A stretch of DNA of 22,475 nt from SIG440 sp045580025 (lineage in GTDB: Bacteria > Bacillota > Clostridia > Monoglobales > Monoglobaceae): assembly GCA_045580025.1 (NCBI GenBank), contig JAZNNB010000066.1, positions 1-22,475 on the forward strand, written 5' to 3'. Below, in pieces: positions 1 through 6,578 of this stretch (its first letter is position 1; every line of letters begins with the position of its first letter). Under the pieces are notes generated by a model. That model was given only the letters and a program-made list of their open reading frames with translations, made no database searches and had not been told where the DNA came from. The translations under genes and the position numbers were made by a program.

Positions 1-56
1 CTCAAATCCGCAGCATCGTCAAGTGAGTTGTTTAAATATGCGGCTTTTGCGTACAA
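1..56 (-). CDS. 5' end of an unidentified minus-strand gene (partial)
   Basis: Only the first 18 codons lie in the window. Reading leftward, a TTG start at complement 56-54 follows an AAGGAGG Shine-Dalgarno (complement 70-64) at 7-nt spacing. The peptide starts MYAKAAYLNNSLDDAADL. A sigma-A promoter lies upstream. The start is well supported, but too little protein is present to name a family. The gene is divergent from the galactokinase gene and may share regulation with it. Confidence 0.6.
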   Translation of the reverse strand, partial: MYAKAAYLNNSLDDAADL

Positions 57-107
57 AATAAAACCTCCTTTATATAATAAAATGCATATATGATTTCTTT
101 AAAATAC

Positions 108-136
108 AGTATAATACAATATTCGAGAATATGCAA
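108..136 (-). promoter_or_regulatory. Sigma-A promoter of the left-edge gene, with a palindrome in its spacer
   Basis: On the minus strand TTGCAT (complement 136-131) and TATACT (complement 113-108) are exactly 17 nt apart. The spacer is overlapped by a near-palindrome, ATATTC-GA-GAATAT (119-132), placed where a repressor would block RNA polymerase. The promoter match is direct; the operator role is inferred. Confidence 0.6.
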
Positions 137-204
137 CACAAAAAAGTATAATTTTGTGCATATTTTGCATTATTATTTACATAGAAGAGTACGGGGAGGT
201 TTTG

Positions 205-210
205 TATAAT
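205..210 (+). promoter_or_regulatory. Probable -10 element for the galactokinase gene
   Basis: A perfect TATAAT lies 33 nt before the galactokinase ATG. No good -35 sits 16-18 nt upstream; TTTACA at 176-181 is 23 nt away. Without a -35 it may need an activator. Confidence 0.4.
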
Positions 211-243
211 AAAAATATAAAAGACGAAGGAAAGTGATGTATT

Positions 244-1527
244 ATGAAAATAAATGATTTTTTTGAAATGCTGGAAAATGGAAGCTTTGACGAAAGGCTG
301 AAAGCTGTTTACGGAAATGATGAAAAAACTTTTGAAAGACAAAAGAACAGATACAGAGATGCTGTTTCAAGGTTCTCTGAGACTTATCCAAAGCATGCCG
401 AGATAGAAATTTTTTCTGCGCCCGGCAGAACCGAGATAGGTGGAAACCACACAGACCATCAGCATGGATGCGTTTTGGCTGCGGCTGTTGATGTTGACAT
501 TATCGGGGTTGTTGCTTTTCATAACGATGGAGTTATTAGAATCTTATCAGAAGGCTATAACGAGATTTCGGTTAAGACTTCAGAAACTGATGTTTGTAAA
601 GGCGATGGAGGCAGTACTGCTATTACAAGGGGTATTCTTTCAAAATTCAAAGAAGCGGGCATAGAAGTCTCCGGCTTTGATATGTATGCGGTTTCAGATG
701 TTTTGAGTGGAAGCGGAATCTCGTCCTCAGCGGCTTTTGAAACTTTAATAGGAACGATTATGGACATACATTATAATGATGGCAAATTGGGTGCTGTTGA
801 AATTGCGAAAATCGGACAGTTTGCTGAAAATGTGTATTTCGGTAAAAAAAGCGGTCTTATGGACCAAATGGTGTCATCGGTTGGCGGATTTGTCTTTATT
901 GATTTTGAAAACCCACAGACACCTGTGGTGAAAAGCTGTGAATTTGATTTTGAGAATTCAGGATATTGTCTTTTTATTACCGACACCAAGGGAAGTCATG
1001 CCGACCTCACTGATGATTATGTGGCAATAACAGATGAAATGCGTGAAGTAGCTTCTTTCTTTGGTAAAGAGGTTATGAGGCAGGTTGAAAAGTCGGAGTT
1101 TTTTGATAAGCTACCAAGCTTAAGAGGAAAATGTTCGGACAGGGCAATTTTGCGTGCGATTCATTTCCTTGACGAGAATGAAAGAGCGTGGATTGAATTC
1201 AGTGCTTTGGAAAATGGAGATGTGTCAAAGTTTTTGGGGCTTGTGAATGAATCTGGGGAATCATCAAAAGGACTTTTGCAGAATTTGTATTCCTCAAAGA
1301 AACCCAAAAATCAGGAAATACCTCTTGCACTTGAAATCAGCCGCAGACTTGTTGGCGAGAAAGGTGCTGTGAGAGTTCACGGTGGAGGCTTTGCAGGAAC
1401 AATCCAGGCATTTGTGCCGATTGAACTTGCTGGAGCGTATAAAAAACAGATGGATGATTTGTTTGGGGAGAGCAGTGCAAGACTTATGAAAATAAGACCA
1501 TATGGTGGCATTGTTGTTATGAAATAG
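244..1527 (+). CDS. galK: Galactokinase family protein (GHMP kinase)
   Basis: This 427-aa cytoplasmic enzyme probably phosphorylates galactose at C1, the first step of the Leloir pathway. The galactokinase signature is at residues 61-75 (GRTEIGGNHTDHQHG). The GHMP ATP-binding loop is at 155-166 (SGSGISSSAAFE), and Asp207 in GLMDQM fits the catalytic base. The C-terminal GHMP glycine loop is near 380-386 (HGGGFAG). Length is slightly above the usual 390 aa. The signature varies from the classic GRVNLIGEHTDY form but is typical of a Firmicutes branch, so another sugar substrate is possible. The start follows AAGGAAAG at rather long spacing. No galT or galE is present, so it looks monocistronic, closed by the terminator just downstream. 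Confidence 0.85.
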   Translation: MKINDFFEMLENGSFDERLKAVYGNDEKTFERQKNRYRDAVSRFSETYPKHAEIEIFSAPGRTEIGGNHTDHQHGCVLAAAVDVDIIGVVAFHNDGVIRILSEGYNEISVKTSETDVCKGDGGSTAITRGILSKFKEAGIEVSGFDMYAVSDVLSGSGISSSAAFETLIGTIMDIHYNDGKLGAVEIAKIGQFAENVYFGKKSGLMDQMVSSVGGFVFIDFENPQTPVVKSCEFDFENSGYCLFITDTKGSHADLTDDYVAITDEMREVASFFGKEVMRQVEKSEFFDKLPSLRGKCSDRAILRAIHFLDENERAWIEFSALENGDVSKFLGLVNESGESSKGLLQNLYSSKKPKNQEIPLALEISRRLVGEKGAVRVHGGGFAGTIQAFVPIELAGAYKKQMDDLFGESSARLMKIRPYGGIVVMK

Positions 1528-1540
1528 GATTTGTTAGCAG

Positions 1541-1573
1541 AAAAAGGCGGTTATATACAACCGCCTTTTTTTA
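1541..1573. terminator. Bidirectional terminator between convergent galK and the DUF4363 gene
   Basis: A 12-bp stem (1541-1552 with 1559-1570) has a 6-nt loop. It is A-rich on the left and T-rich on the right, so it gives a U-tract in both directions. It lies between two convergent genes. Confidence 0.9.
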
Positions 1574-1575
1574 TT

Positions 1576-1956
1576 TTATAATATTTCTTCTATGCTGAAG
1601 CCTTCCTGATGTGGGATATGGTCAAGGAGCATAGAAAACATAATAAATTCGCCCATAAAATCTGACTTTTCGTGGAGGGAGGCAAAGGCTCTGCTTTGCT
1701 TTAGTGAGATTTCGATTTCTTCTATATTTTTTGTGGAAATGGTAAGGGATGCCCAAAGCCGTTTTTTATCCCAAGTACTTTGTATTTTCTCTATATTTTT
1801 GATAACCTTATCCCACTGGTCAGCTCTTGCGAAACGGATAGTTTCTTCACAAATGGGGCTTATACGTTTGGTGAGATTTATCATTATATACGAGTGTATT
1901 CCTATGAATATACAGATTACCAAAAAAATTGTGATTGCCACAATCAGTGCTCTCAT
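1576..1956 (-). CDS. DUF4363 family small membrane-anchored protein
   Basis: This 126-aa protein has one N-terminal membrane segment (about 4-25, ALIVAITIFLVICIFIGI) and then a helical, charged domain with a conserved-looking WDKVIKNIEKIQSTWDKK stretch near 48-65. The pattern matches the DUF4363 family of Firmicutes, whose function is unknown. The ATG overlaps the stop of the upstream DUF421 gene by 4 nt (ATGA), so the two are translationally coupled. DUF4363 is typically paired with DUF421, which supports both calls. The domain probably lies outside the membrane (inference). Confidence 0.75.
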   Translation of the reverse strand: MRALIVAITIFLVICIFIGIHSYIMINLTKRISPICEETIRFARADQWDKVIKNIEKIQSTWDKKRLWASLTISTKNIEEIEISLKQSRAFASLHEKSDFMGEFIMFSMLLDHIPHQEGFSIEEIL

Positions 1957-2669
1957 TGTTTTTTGTTCTCCTTTTGGGCATCGTTTTTAATAATTACAAT
2001 TTCACCGGTGCGGTCGGCGGTCATACAAAAAACCTGAGAGGCATTTTGAATTTTTTTTGCTGCCAGTTGTTTTGTAAGCCACTCGCGGTTGAAACCAAGT
2101 CGGTGCAGATTGTTGTCATTTATATGTCCGTTGTCAACCAAAACATAGCTTATGAAGTTCTGTGATGCAGGAGAAATTTTCAAATCTCTGGGGGTAACTG
2201 GCGCAAAATCAGGTTTTGGAATGACACTTACATTTCCGTTTGTTTCCATAATTATATAGTCTATTTCTGAAAGAGAGGTGGCACCTGTGTTCCTCACGGT
2301 TTCCATAAGGTCATTGAGATTGAAGCGCTGACGTGCCATTTCCTTTTGATTGATTTTTCCTTTTTCATAAAAAACGCTTGGAGTGCCGAAAAAGATTTTT
2401 CTCAAAGTAAAATTTTTGTATGCGCCAAAGGAAAGTGCCAGTTCAAGAACCAGGAGCAAAGCAATGGCGATAAGGCTGCTGATTATCGGTTGAGATGTAT
2501 CCTGAATAGGCAGTGCTGCAACCTCTGAAATGACAATAGTAACTACGAGTTCTGAGGGCTCGAGTTCTCCTATCTGGCGTTTGCCAAGCATCCTGAGGGA
2601 AGCAATAACAAAGAAATACATTATGATGGTACGAATAAATGTTACAAACAAGCTATCACATCCATTCAA
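1953..2669 (-). CDS. DUF421 (YetF-like) membrane protein
   Basis: This 238-aa protein has N-terminal membrane segments (about 8-27, 41-55 and 61-82) and then the soluble YetF domain (about 88-230). Family hallmarks are LRMLGKRQIGELEPSELVV (25-43), GTPSVFYEKGKINQ (95-108) and MARQRFNLNDLMETVR (111-126). In Bacillus, YetF-type proteins, including the DUF421-bearing protein of mobile spoVA operons, have been placed in the spore membrane and linked to heat resistance. A spore role here is inference. The best-fitting start is TTG (complement 2669-2667), because the protein then begins like other family members. It has no Shine-Dalgarno at normal distance: the nearest GAGGA is 20 nt upstream inside a hairpin. 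Confidence 0.85.
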   Translation of the reverse strand: MNGCDSLFVTFIRTIIMYFFVIASLRMLGKRQIGELEPSELVVTIVISEVAALPIQDTSQPIISSLIAIALLLVLELALSFGAYKNFTLRKIFFGTPSVFYEKGKINQKEMARQRFNLNDLMETVRNTGATSLSEIDYIIMETNGNVSVIPKPDFAPVTPRDLKISPASQNFISYVLVDNGHINDNNLHRLGFNREWLTKQLAAKKIQNASQVFCMTADRTGEIVIIKNDAQKENKKQ

Positions 2670-2673
2670 AGCT

Positions 2674-2698
2674 TTTTGAGGATATTATTTCCTCAAAA
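2674..2698. repeat. Inverted repeat in the divergent intergenic region
   Basis: TTTTGAGGA (2674-2682) and TCCTCAAAA (2690-2698) form a perfect 9-bp stem with a 7-nt loop. Neither strand has a T-tract after it, so it is not a terminator. In the DUF421 mRNA it would pair the only GAGGA near the start codon, so it could be a translational control element or a DNA operator. Confidence 0.5.
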
Positions 2699-2723
2699 CA
2701 CATTGGGTATACAGAGGACTTTC

Positions 2724-2750
2724 ACAAAAAAAACCTTCGTGCATACAATA
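2724..2750 (+). promoter_or_regulatory. Sigma-K-like (mother-cell sporulation) promoter for the split sleC cassette
   Basis: AC (2724-2725), 16 nt, then CATACAATA (2742-2750) fits the Bacillus sigma-K consensus AC-N16/17-CATANNNTA. The -10 also fits sigma-E, but no ATA-type -35 is positioned for it. It lies 30 nt before the first gene of a cortex-lytic cassette, which is expected to be made in the mother cell. The motif is short, so chance is possible. Confidence 0.4.
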
Positions 2751-2779
2751 TTTTAGTAAAAGTGAAAGGAGTGTATATT

Positions 2780-3166
2780 GTGCCAGAAGGATATATTGTT
2801 GTTCAGGTGTACACGGCAGACCAAGCCATACCGCTTCCTGACGCGAACGTAATTGTATCAAAACCCACAGAAAGCGGTGAAGAGGTTGTCAGGATTATGA
2901 AGACCGACCGAAGCGGAAGGACGGCGATAATTGCTGTGCCGACCACACCTGCGGCAAATTCCCAGACACCGGATGGAACGGATAGATTTTTCAAATATAA
3001 TATTCGGGTGGATTATCCGGGCTACCAAACTGTGGAAAATGTAAATGTTCCGGTTTTTGAGGGGCAAACCTCAATCCAGCCTGTGGGGATGATACCCCTT
3101 GCCGATGGAAAGGAAAATGGAAAAACTGTCACGGTTATTGAGGAAGAACCCTTTGAAAGTGAATGA
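2780..3166 (+). CDS. SleC N-terminal domain as a separate protein (carboxypeptidase-regulatory-like fold)
   Basis: The likely start is GTG at 2780, because AAAGGAGTG lies just upstream; this gives 128 aa. An in-frame opening back to 2639 has no such site. The protein looks like a beta-sandwich of the carboxypeptidase-regulatory type: YIVVQVYTADQAIPLPDANV near the start, TDRSGRTAIIAVPTT in the middle and IRVDYPGYQTVENVNVPV later. The same domain forms the N-terminal part of clostridial SleC, the spore cortex-lytic enzyme that Csp proteases activate. Here it ends at a TGA, and the catalytic part follows 18 nt later in the same frame. No signal peptide is seen, as for SleC made in the mother cell. 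The split-SleC reading is inference from family knowledge. Confidence 0.7.
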   Translation: MPEGYIVVQVYTADQAIPLPDANVIVSKPTESGEEVVRIMKTDRSGRTAIIAVPTTPAANSQTPDGTDRFFKYNIRVDYPGYQTVENVNVPVFEGQTSIQPVGMIPLADGKENGKTVTVIEEEPFESE

Positions 3167-3184
3167 AAAGGCAGGTGATTTTTT

Positions 3185-4582
3185 GTGGTAGGAAGACCTT
3201 TTATTCCTGAAACGATAACGGTACATCTGGGAACGCCAGATTCCAATGCGGAAAATGTGACGGTGAGTTTTTCGGATTACATAAAAAACGTTGCGTCAAG
3301 TGAAGTCTTTCCCACTTGGCCCGAAAGTGCCCTGAGGGCAAACATATATGCACAGATTTCTTATGCACTTAACAGAATTTATACCGAATGGTATCCCTCA
3401 AGAGGCTATAATTTTGATATAACAAATTCCACAGCGTTTGACCAGTCATTTGTGAAAAACCGCGATATTTTTGAAAATATAAGTCAGATAGTTGATGAAA
3501 TATTTAACGATTACATCAGGCGTCAGGGAAATGTAGAGCCGCTTTTTGCGGCGTTTTGTGACGGGCGGGAGGTTACGTGTGACGGACTTTCCCAATGGGG
3601 CTCGGTGGAGCTTGCAAATCAGGGGCTTGGACCGTATGATATTCTTACATATTATTATGGTGATGACATTGAGCTTGTGCAGGATGCTCCTATACAGAAT
3701 GTAACAGAAACCTATCCGGGTACGCCCCTTCGGGTTGGCTCATCCGGTCAGAGTGTGCGGACGATACAAACCCAGCTCAACAGAATTTCAAGGGATTACC
3801 CCCTTATTCCAAAGATTTCTTCTGTTGATGGGGTGTTTGGTGAGGAGACCGAGGATGCTGTGAGAAAGTTTCAGGAAATTTTTAATCTGACTCAGGATGG
3901 CATAATAGGAAAAGCCACGTGGTATAAAATAAAGTCTATTTTTGTGGCGGTGGCAAGGCTCGGAGCACTGAATTCAGAGGGAATAAAGCTCGCGGATGTT
4001 CCGAAAAACTTTGTTACGGAAATCCGAGTAGGGGAAAGTGGAAATCCTGTCAGGGTTGTACAGTACTATCTGTCTGTGATTGCGGCATATGACAATGCTG
4101 TGCCTGCTGTAAATATTGATGGAATATTTGGTCCTGCTACGGAAAATGCAGTGAGGAGCTTTCAGCAAAGCAGAGGTCTTCCCGAGACTGGTGTGGTGGA
4201 TGAAACAACATGGAATGCTTTGAGTAGCGCATATCTTGGAATCTTAGAAAACTATCCTCCGCAATTTCTGGAGGATGATTATACCCCGTATCCGGGTACG
4301 CCTCTTACTTTGGGAACAAGCTCGGATGCAGTTAGGGTGATTCAATCAAGACTCAATTTCATATCGGGTGTCTATGAAAATATACCGTCTGTGGAGGTTA
4401 CCGGATATTTTGGCGAACAGACACAAAATGCAGTTAATGCTTTCGCAGAAGATGTGGGCGTTCCTCCAAAAGGCTTTGTCGGTCCCGTGCTTTGGGATTT
4501 GATTGAGGACACGTACTTCAATCTGAAAAACGGCGATTTGAAAACTCCTGGTCAATATCCGGGATATACAGTTCAAGGTTGA
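3185..4582 (+). CDS. sleC: SleC-like cortex-lytic enzyme: SpoIID-like domain plus three peptidoglycan-binding modules
   Basis: This 465-aa protein starts at GTG 3185 behind AGGCAGGTGAT. Residues 10-160 are SpoIID-like, as in SleC: FSDYIKNVASSEVFPTWPES (29-48), ALNRIYTEWYPSRGYNF (61-77) and LSQWGSVELANQGLGPYDIL (135-154). Glu47, in the PES that precedes ALRAN, matches the catalytic Glu of SpoIID lytic transglycosylases. Three peptidoglycan-binding (PG_binding_1) modules follow at about 178-255, 278-352 and 369-445. Each has a DGxFGxxTxxAVxxFQ-type core (DGVFGEETEDAV, DGIFGPATENAV, TGYFGEQTQNAV). SleC as I recall it has fewer modules and carries the N-terminal beta domain in the same chain; that domain is here the preceding gene. 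It probably degrades spore cortex during germination. No Csp protease gene is in the window. Confidence 0.75.
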   Translation: MVGRPFIPETITVHLGTPDSNAENVTVSFSDYIKNVASSEVFPTWPESALRANIYAQISYALNRIYTEWYPSRGYNFDITNSTAFDQSFVKNRDIFENISQIVDEIFNDYIRRQGNVEPLFAAFCDGREVTCDGLSQWGSVELANQGLGPYDILTYYYGDDIELVQDAPIQNVTETYPGTPLRVGSSGQSVRTIQTQLNRISRDYPLIPKISSVDGVFGEETEDAVRKFQEIFNLTQDGIIGKATWYKIKSIFVAVARLGALNSEGIKLADVPKNFVTEIRVGESGNPVRVVQYYLSVIAAYDNAVPAVNIDGIFGPATENAVRSFQQSRGLPETGVVDETTWNALSSAYLGILENYPPQFLEDDYTPYPGTPLTLGTSSDAVRVIQSRLNFISGVYENIPSVEVTGYFGEQTQNAVNAFAEDVGVPPKGFVGPVLWDLIEDTYFNLKNGDLKTPGQYPGYTVQG

Positions 4583-4596
4583 GAGGAGGAATTTAA

Positions 4597-5130
4597 ATGG
4601 AAAATAAAATTTATTTTTCATACCGCGACAATCCAAAAAACATTAGGGAAATTCAGACATATCTGAGATTTATAGCAAGGTACATAAGAGACATTCCTGA
4701 TGTAAAGCCAGACGGAATATACGGACCCGAGACAGAGAATGCGGTCAGAGCTTTTCAACAAAGATTTGGGCTGCCTATATCGGGAAAGGTGGATTTTGAG
4801 ACTTGGACGAATATTGTTCGGGTGTATGATGATTTGGTGCTTAGGCGAAAAACTTTGAGACCTGTATATGTATATCCTGTTGGTATTCCGGGTTTCAAAG
4901 AGGGAGATGACTTTGAGGAGATTTATGTTCTTCAGGTTATGCTCAGCCGTCTTGCTAAAATTTTTGGCAATATCCATCCTGTGAAAATTACGGGCATCTT
5001 TGACAGTGATACAAAAAAAGCGGTTGAGGATTTAGAAAGATATTACAACAGAGAAACAAAAGGATTGGTCGACAGGGAACTGTGGAATATTCTTGCTGAC
5101 GTTTACAGCGGGTTTACGTTTAATGATTGA
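4597..5130 (+). CDS. Two-module peptidoglycan-binding protein
   Basis: This 177-aa protein consists of two PG_binding_1 modules, about 10-80 (core DGIYGPETENAVRAFQQRFG) and about 98-170 (core TGIFDSDTKKAVEDLERYY). The second is degenerate. There is no catalytic domain and no signal peptide. The start follows GAGGAGG at good spacing, 14 nt after the SleC-like stop, so it is the last gene of the cassette. Its modules resemble those of the upstream protein, so it could have arisen by duplication of that C-terminus. A cortex-targeting or scaffolding role is a guess. Confidence 0.75.
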   Translation: MENKIYFSYRDNPKNIREIQTYLRFIARYIRDIPDVKPDGIYGPETENAVRAFQQRFGLPISGKVDFETWTNIVRVYDDLVLRRKTLRPVYVYPVGIPGFKEGDDFEEIYVLQVMLSRLAKIFGNIHPVKITGIFDSDTKKAVEDLERYYNRETKGLVDRELWNILADVYSGFTFND

Positions 5131-5131
5131 G

Positions 5132-5160
5132 TTGACTTTCTAAATTATTTTTGATAGAAT
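5132..5160 (+). promoter_or_regulatory. Sigma-A promoter of trmB
   Basis: TTGACT (5132-5137) and TAGAAT (5155-5160) are separated by 17 nt. The predicted transcript start near 5167 falls immediately before a large hairpin, giving a leader of about 80 nt. Confidence 0.65.
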
Positions 5161-5167
5161 ATCAAAG

Positions 5168-5205
5168 AAAAAAATCACCTTGGGTAAATGCTCCCGAGGT
5201 GATTT
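5168..5205 (-). terminator. Hairpin: minus-strand terminator and/or 5'-end structure of the trmB mRNA
   Basis: The stem pairs 5172-5184 with 5193-5205 (13 bp, one G-U) around an 8-nt loop. Only the minus strand has a T-run after the stem (T7, then CTTT, from complement 5174). As a terminator it therefore stops leftward transcription. On the plus strand it would be the very start of the trmB transcript. Confidence 0.65.
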
Positions 5206-5246
5206 GAATAAATAATTGTCTTTCTTGACAGAATGGAGAAAATCTT

Positions 5247-5894
5247 ATGAGAATGCGAAGAAAAAAACATCGCGAAGAACGTATGGAAAACTGTTCTTCG
5301 CTTATGATAAGGGATATTATGAAGTATAAAAATGATATAAAGGCTGTGTTTGAAAATGACAGACCGTTGCATCTTGAAATAGGTTGCGGAAAGGGTGGAT
5401 TTATCCTTGAAACTGCAAAGAGAAATCAGGACATAAACTATCTTGCGTTTGAAAAAAATCTTGATGTTCTTGTTCTTGCTATGGAAAAGGTTAAGGAAGC
5501 AGGGCTTTCCAATGTGAAGTTTGTCCCAGGGAATGCGGAAATCTTGGGAGAAATGGATAGTGATACAAAGGTGGAAAGACTTTACATAAACTTCTGCGAC
5601 CCATGGAGCAAAGAGGGGTATAAAAAACGCAGACTCACACACGAAAGATACCTTTCGATATATGAAAGATTGATGTGTGAAAATGGAGAAATTCATTTCA
5701 AAACTGACAACCGAGGACTCTTTGAGTTTTCTCTTAATTCTTTCGCAGAATTTGGTCTAAAATTAAAAAACATTACCCTCGATTTGCATAACAGCAAATT
5801 TGAAGGTAATGTTATGACCGAATATGAAAAGCTTTTTTCTGAGAAAGGACAGCCTATATACAGATGTGAAGCTAAATTTCTTTCGACACGGTAA
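5247..5894 (+). CDS. trmB: tRNA (guanine-N7-)-methyltransferase TrmB
   Basis: This 215-aa enzyme uses S-adenosylmethionine to make m7G at position 46 of tRNA variable loops. It has a basic N-terminus and a SAM-binding motif at 43-52 (LEIGCGKGGF). The family signature FCDPWSKEGYKKRRLTHERY is at 116-135. HFKTDNRGLFEFS (150-162) and the C-terminal NVMTEYEKLFSEKGQPIYR (188-206) complete the pattern. The length is normal. GGAG at 5235-5238 gives 8-nt spacing to the ATG. The gene stands alone with its own promoter, and its last 23 nt overlap the end of the convergent membrane protein gene. Confidence 0.95.
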   Translation: MRMRRKKHREERMENCSSLMIRDIMKYKNDIKAVFENDRPLHLEIGCGKGGFILETAKRNQDINYLAFEKNLDVLVLAMEKVKEAGLSNVKFVPGNAEILGEMDSDTKVERLYINFCDPWSKEGYKKRRLTHERYLSIYERLMCENGEIHFKTDNRGLFEFSLNSFAEFGLKLKNITLDLHNSKFEGNVMTEYEKLFSEKGQPIYRCEAKFLSTR

Positions 5895-6333
5895 GGGGGA
5901 TATAAAATAAAACCCCAGCCGTTATAGCGTGTGAAACAAGCACAGAAATAAAAGCATATTCAGAGTTCAGCATAGGCTCCAAAAATCTCGTGTGCTGAAA
6001 AAGATATCTGAAAATAAGACTTATTTTGATGTCGAAAATAGCAGCTGAGTTGTTTATGTACAGAAACGCTGAAAGTGTCGCATAAATCAAAAATGAAACA
6101 GTGGCAGGTATAGCATATTCTGACATACAAAAAGTGTTTTTATAAAACTTTGTCCAGTTGCGACGGTAAAGGAAAAGAAAAAGCAAAAAAGCCGCGACAT
6201 TGAGAACAAAACAAACGTAACGATAAGCGACAACGTTTTCACGGAAAATCATAACAGAAAAAATTATGGAACAAAGAATGGACAGGCATAGGGTCTTGAT
6301 TGTTTCAATTAGAGAACTTGCGAAAATATACAA
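5872..6333 (-). CDS. Small multi-spanning membrane protein of unknown function
   Basis: I do not recognise the family. The protein has about 153 aa with four hydrophobic segments (roughly 12-33, 41-59, 78-95 and 129-150, numbered from the upstream ATG) and a basic loop RRNWTKFYKN after the second. An ATG lies at complement 6342, but the only Shine-Dalgarno (AAAGG, complement 6347-6343) abuts it. The TTG three codons later has 9-nt spacing and is preferred here. A 17-nt-spaced sigma-A promoter precedes it, which supports a real gene. Its 3' end overlaps trmB by 23 nt tail to tail. No terminator follows directly; the first on this strand is at 5205-5168, beyond trmB. Confidence 0.65.
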   Translation of the reverse strand: MYIFASSLIETIKTLCLSILCSIIFSVMIFRENVVAYRYVCFVLNVAAFLLFLFLYRRNWTKFYKNTFCMSEYAIPATVSFLIYATLSAFLYINNSAAIFDIKISLIFRYLFQHTRFLEPMLNSEYAFISVLVSHAITAGVLFYIPLTVSKEI

Positions 6334-6377
6334 GAATATCATCCTTTCTTTTATGGTATATATAGCAACTTTTTAAT

Positions 6378-6406
6378 ATTTTAACATATCTTTTGCAAAT
6401 ATTCAA
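6378..6406 (-). promoter_or_regulatory. Sigma-A promoter of the small membrane protein gene
   Basis: On the minus strand TTGAAT (complement 6406-6401) and TAAAAT (complement 6383-6378) are 17 nt apart. They lie about 45-70 nt before the start codon. Confidence 0.55.
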
Positions 6407-6444
6407 GGGGAAAGTGAAAAGTTTTGGGTATTTAAAAAAAGTAC

Positions 6445-6473
6445 TTGACAAAGGGGATTTTGTGTGATATACT
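6445..6473 (+). promoter_or_regulatory. Sigma-A promoter of the infC-rpmI-rplT operon
   Basis: A consensus TTGACA (6445-6450) and TATACT (6468-6473) have a 17-nt spacer. This is the strongest promoter match in the window, as expected for a translation operon. It implies a leader of about 135 nt. Confidence 0.85.
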
Positions 6474-6541
6474 CGCAAGGTAAAGCAGAAGGTCCGCTTC
6501 TCCCCTCAGCTTTTGGCAAAAGGGTATTGAACTTGTTTTTG

Positions 6542-6578
6542 AGTGCGGAGTTTTGTGCTTTCCGCACTTTTTTGTTTT
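6542..6578 (+). terminator. Leader terminator (attenuator) upstream of infC
   Basis: AGTGCGGA (6542-6549) pairs with TCCGCACT (6561-6568) and is followed by a long T-rich tract. It lies inside the leader, between promoter and ribosome site, so it can only act by premature termination. Firmicutes infC operons are known to be controlled by L20 through leader attenuation (L20 leader class). That this leader belongs to that class is inferred from position. Confidence 0.75.

Noticed and set aside
2639..2779. N-terminal extension of the SleC N-domain gene back to ATG 2639
   Set aside because: The extension overlaps the DUF421 start, has no ribosome site and no family match. GTG 2780 has AAAGGAG at good spacing.
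3164..3178. TGA recoded as an amino acid
   Set aside because: TGA ends several other intact genes here (dprA, ftsE, the SleC-like gene and the following binder), so it is a normal stop.
5175..5696. 173-aa open frame on the minus strand over trmB
   Set aside because: It has no ribosome site, is antisense to conserved trmB motifs, and its end runs into the hairpin at 5172-5205.
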